DNA of 64,000 nt from Paragyromitra xinjiangensis. Taxonomy: Eukaryota > Ascomycota > Pezizomycetes > Pezizales > Discinaceae. The notes below the pieces were generated by a model. That model was not told the origin of the DNA. It was given only the letters and a program-made list of their open reading frames with translations, and did no database searches. Positions 60,066-64,000 of this stretch are shown here, one piece after another. The translations under genes and the position numbers were made by a program. Every line of letters starts with the position of its first letter. Position 1 is the stretch's first letter. The stretch lies in the NCBI GenBank assembly GCA_038503065.1, contig JBCAMK010000020.1:186001-250000 (forward strand), in the 5' to 3' direction.

Positions 60066-60910
60066 TTAGTGGTATTGTAATTCTGAAGGGGTGGTTTTTT
60101 TAGTTTCTATCTGTTTTAATTTATTTTTTTTTTGTCTGCTCTACTACTTTACTAGCCATTACACTACTATCTTGCCAAGAATACCAAGCGAAAACGCGGG
60201 GAGGGGGGGATGTTAGCTGGAAGAGAGGGAAAGAAAACCGGCAACAGAATCCACAGTGATGCAGACTCGCATGACAGCATGCAATGCAAGGGCAGCATCA
60301 CACAAAACTACTCTACACAACTCGTCACAAAACGTAATAAACCCCATTTTCCATCGCACATTTTTTCTCGCGGTGAAGAAATGGACCCGCAGATCAAGCG
60401 AGGAGCTCCTTCTGTACATACCGCCAAACACAGTCGCCGATGAAAGGTAAGATATATGCTGGATCGGGAGGGGGGTTTTGGAGAGTGGTAGGATTGGCGC
60501 GATCTGTGTTGGCAAGTCTAGTTCAACTGCCGGAGGGAGGTTTCACGGTGGTTGCCCCACATTAGGGTTGGAGGTTGCAGTAGGGTTTGATCAAATCGTT
60601 GTGTTTTTATGGACATGAGATAATAAGGAAATAGCACGTGTAGTGCGAAACGTGAAGATATCCACCATCCGTAACAAAAAAATAATCAAAAACCACACGC
60701 AATGCCCGTAGTAAAAAACAAAAACTCAATACGCGCTTTCGTAAAGACCCAAAAAGAAAAGCAGACGGAAAAAAAAAAAAAAAGCGAAAGAACCTCCTTC
60801 CCATAAAGTCATCTACAACATAGATCTACACATCCCCCTCTTCCTCATTTCATAGCGTTCATAAATAATAATAAAAAACCAAAAACAGGGTATCATAAAA
60901 ACCAACCACC
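60066..60910. other. Convergent 3' flanks
   Basis: T- and A-rich 3' regions of Rab4 (+) and the coiled-coil gene (-). Homopolymer runs (T at about 60124-60133, A at about 60769-60783). No gene supported. Confidence 0.5.
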
Positions 60911-61660
60911 TCATTTCGCCTCAACAGTAGTAGTAACAGGCATATTCGAGCCTTCGGTTCTAGCCTTATGTCGGACAGAAGCCGACCATATGAGTTTCCT
61001 CACCTTGTTGATAGCCTTCCCTTCTTTTCGTTTTTCACGCTCTTCCCGCTTCAGCTCCCAGTCTTGTGTTTCTTCTTCGAGCGAGCGGATGCGTTCCTCG
61101 AGTTTGGCTTTGGCGTCTTTGAGCTGCTGCACCTCGGTTTCGAGGGAGCTGGATTTCCGCTTGTAGAAGTTGAGCGATTCGAGCATCTTGTGGAAGAATT
61201 CTTCGACGTGTTTATCTACGCGCGCGTGTGAGTCAGGTGAGACATGCAGGGGTTTGGGGGTTATTTATAATGTGGGTGGCGGGAACTTACAGCCGGCGAG
61301 ATACGCGTCTTTGAGCTCGAGTTCTTCGGGTCTGAGCATGGGTGACGGTTGGCGTGACACGGGCTAGAGGGTTTGTTAGATAGGTTTGTCACGAGTGAGC
61401 TAGTGGGAACTTACATCTGCGACGACGTTTAAGGTGGGTTTAGTGGGTGTTACTGAGAGGACGGGGATTTTGGCTGTGGACTCGGGATCAAGTTGGGGTA
61501 CGGGGGGGATTTCGGTCTCTGCCACGGGGGGTGAGGAACATGTACACGATGTGCTTGGTCGTGTTAGGTCGGTCACGGCTGTGGTGGTGGATTTCACATC
61601 GGCTGTGGAGGGGATGCCGGAGGATGAGGTTGGCCTTGAGGGGGAGTCTGTTCCAGTCAT
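60911..61660 (-). CDS. Small coiled-coil protein
   Basis: Protein of 207 residues. Exons 61660-61415, 61363-61291, 61215-60911; introns 51 and 75 nt with GTAAGT donors and TAG acceptors, frame kept. Start chosen at the ATG at 61660; the frame is open upstream but only from a TTG. The N-terminal ~85 residues are Ser/Thr/Pro-rich and disordered. After splicing, PSPMLRPEELELKDAYLAG and KHVEEFFHKMLESLNFYKRK lead into a coiled coil (SSLETEVQQLKDAKAKLEER, IRSLEEETQDWELKREEREK), followed by a basic C-terminus. I recognise no named family; such proteins often act as scaffolds, but this is not shown here. Confidence 0.75.
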
Positions 61661-63709
61661 TATGGATGTGTGTGGCGGAGATGGGTTTGGGTTATCTAGA
61701 GGAGGGTTTTCTTTACTGGGGATTTCTGCTGGAGAGCTACGAGGAAGAGAAGAGAGAAGAGGGGGAAGACAGTGCAATTATGTATCTACGAGGACCCTGA
61801 GGGAGGGAAGAAGAGTCTGCATGGTGCGGCGGGTGTGTCTGTATGTACCTCCACGTATGGTGCATGGTTGGTGGTTGGGTGGGAGGGGACCGTGTGCGTG
61901 TCTCGACTATCCTATGCGATGCGCGCTGGCCGTTGGAGGAGGGAGGGGGCAGAGAAGGTAGACGCCCCTATCAGGTGCGGTCACCCGAAACACCAAGGGA
62001 TTATTACTGTAACCAGGATAGACTATTCTGAAAAGAAACGCCGGATATCATCATCCTGCATACCACAGCATACGAGGTGAGGCTGCCAATTGGTGAGCTG
62101 GACACTTAATGATATGATACCGGTAGATGATTCCTGATTGTTTTTTCCCTTCGCCCTCGATGTTCGGTCGGCATCAAATGACCTTCATACATTAGGAAGT
62201 GCATAGTTTCCTCTTAGTGAATTCGGCGGTATGTCTACTTTTGCCGGGGTGCAACGTGGATCGCGAATGTTTGCGAATCGTGATAGAGTAGGCAGATAGA
62301 TGGAGTACATATTCTCCGCTAGACTGTACATACCTGTTTCAGAGATAAGATTTCTTAATTGCAAACCCTCCCCCATTCAGCTACTCTCGGGTATCCGACC
62401 GCAAGGGAAAGGAAAAAAAACAAGAGATAGGGATTTCGGTTCAGTATCTGCGTAGAATCCCACCGCAAGTACCCGCTTAACTGGGCGGGCATGGCCGCAA
62501 GCCCTGCGTTGGGCCCTTGATCTGCTGTGTGCATGTATTACTCCACTTTTCGCCTCGCAACAGTGATGCCCCCCATCAGGGTACGACCTACCGCATTGCC
62601 CTAGTTCCACGAGTCCGAGCAACGAATAAAGACGTCGGAATTAAATGGTGGGGAAATGTGTGGGGAGCGTGATGGCCTCCATTGGATGTCTTCTGCACAC
62701 TGATACCGTATCACCCAGCCGATGGTTTCGTTATTCCTTTCAAATTGAAAATTTTTATTGCTTTTTCAGCTAAGCGCACCAGTACCAAAAGGCGGCAACC
62801 ACTCCCCACCTCTTCGTTCCGATATTGCTGGGGGTTCTGATCAGGCCATATGTGATATGGGTGGTTGATTCGTGAGGATGAAAAGTACCTAAGCTTCAAC
62901 TCGTCCAGATCTATTACGCCAGGACCCTGCATCGACCCTCTTTCCCTTCTTGGCACCTGCAGCACACGATTCAAGAACAGAGACTTTTTATGCAAATATT
63001 TCTAGCGTCTGATGCTGATCAAATCTCTAGTAGCGAACAACTCACCTTATTGTGATCTTCGTTCATTCCATGACACCCTTTCGAGAAAATCCACGTTATC
63101 TGATTGAACAGACGCAGGATCGCGATAGATTTACATTTTTTCTTTACTTCCAGGATCGAGTCCACCTGTTGCCAGGGGCAAGTTTTAGCTACAGTCGCTG
63201 TTGGCGCCGTCAGGTTTTTTTTTTGCTTCGTAGCGAGGAAGAAAGAAAGAAGGAAAAAAACCTTTCTCCAATCGTTGAACGGGTGGATTCGCGAAAAGTT
63301 ATCCGTGACGCGATGACATCATCGAATTGATATAACCTCACGATATCAAAACCCTTTTCAGCGAAATTGCTTCATTCGTGCCGATTCACGCGTTATTGAA
63401 AGATGGGATGAATAACACGGTGTATGCAGTCGGGGAAAAAGTACTGTGGCCAATGATCGCGTTAGCTGTCTGAGTGCTTTGTTTGAAACTGCATGTGATC
63501 ACTCACATCTCATGCGTGGAGGATGCGGTCATGAGTAGTCACTCGAGCGGGCATAGAAGACGTTTACAACTTGTATAAGCTTTGTATTGTATGAAATTCA
63601 AGCTGGTTTATTCGGAGGATGGTGTTTTTGGGCAGTCGCGAAAGCGTCTTGAAATGGTCTCCGTTGCAGCCAATTGAAGTTCTTGATTATGCACTGATTG
63701 TAAGAAGTC
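61661..63709. other. Gene-poor region
   Basis: A minus-strand frame from an ATG at 62932 to 62711 (73 residues, MQGPGVIDLDELKLRYFSSS) is protein-like but unsupported. Nothing else recognised. Confidence 0.35.
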
Positions 63710-64000
63710 TTAGCCTAAAGGCAGCATATAGTAGCGAGCACTGAGGTTGAGATTTCGACCGTCGGAGCTCACTCGCATCATAGTGGAGTGGTCAGTGCCG
63801 ATGACAGCAGGGAGTTGTCCTTCGAGCGCGAAGATATCATTTGTCTGTTGGTATCGGTAAGAAATCCGGCTTCTCTGCTTTTGGTACAGTTTGTTTTTCC
63901 TCTCGTGAAGTCGGCATGAAATGGAATGACACGACTATGAGGATCTCATTCTGGTTATGATTGTCGATCCATGTATGTGTCATGATCACGACTCTGGTGT
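63710..64000 (-). CDS. 3' end of an unidentified gene, runs off the right edge
   Basis: Two exons of a minus-strand gene whose 5' part lies beyond the window. The partial exon 64000-63888 reads VVIMTHTWIDNHNQNEILIV and FHFMPTSREEKQT. A 43-nt GT/AG intron (63887-63845) joins it in frame to 63844-63710, which reads TNDIFALEGQLPAVIGTDHS, MMRVSSDGRNLNLSARYYML and ends PLG-stop. The composition is convincingly coding, with no transmembrane segment. I do not recognise the family; the short intron and absence of the start keep confidence moderate. Confidence 0.55.

Overview
The window reads as nuclear DNA of a filamentous ascomycete (Pezizomycotina). Most genes are split by short introns of about 43-95 nt with GTAHGT-like donors, CTAAC/CTGAC-like branch sites and YAG acceptors. 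The gene set also fits: a fungal-specific transcription factor, an Xdh-type polyol dehydrogenase, a LAC12-like sugar porter, and fungal helical-domain/ubiquitin-like proteins. I cannot name the genus. About half the window is gene-poor and holds small inverted-repeat transposons and decayed coding relics.

Layout: 1-3.1 kb, C-terminal part of a fungal-specific transcription factor (+). 4.1-5.2 kb, a four-exon secreted Cys-rich single-pass membrane protein (-). 5.2-9.3 kb, gene-poor, with two foldback elements. 9.3-10.4 kb, an F-box/ankyrin protein (-). 10.4-17.6 kb, no intact gene, one coding relic. 17.7-20.1 kb, a bZIP factor (+) whose last exon is hidden behind an intron. 20.1-23.7 kb, gene-poor. 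23.7-25.7 kb, a sugar transporter (-). 25.7-32.3 kb, gene-poor with relics. 32.3-34.0 kb, a GH1 beta-glucosidase (+). 35.8-38.6 kb, a GH2 beta-mannosidase (+). 38.6-42.9 kb, two TIR elements, one with a 9-bp target duplication. 42.9-44.7 kb, a PAF-acetylhydrolase-like lipase (-). 45.7-53.4 kb, a tandem family described below. 53.4-57.3 kb, possible small genes and relics. 57.4-58.6 kb, xylitol dehydrogenase (+). 59.0-60.1 kb, Rab4 GTPase (+). 60.9-61.7 kb, a coiled-coil protein (-). 63.7 kb to the right end, the 3' end of an unidentified gene (-).

The most unusual part is 45.7-53.4 kb. Three intact paralogues and one frameshifted pseudogene lie in the same direction. All start with the same ~145-residue helical domain of the kind found at the N-terminus of fungal NLR/STAND and HeLo-like proteins, and all three intact copies have a phase-2 intron right after it. 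The 3' halves differ. Two copies have a basic or repeat-built linker ending in a four-cysteine zinc ribbon. The third has a ubiquitin-like domain, a different zinc ribbon and a 140-residue tail. One linker is built from an 18-bp minisatellite. No nucleotide-binding domain is present. This looks like a rapidly diversifying locus of signalling or adaptor proteins; its function is inference only.

The transporter, beta-glucosidase, beta-mannosidase and xylitol dehydrogenase fit a plant-polysaccharide-using lifestyle, but they are dispersed and not a compact cluster. Gene models below were built by hand from splice signals and frame continuity; no database search was possible.
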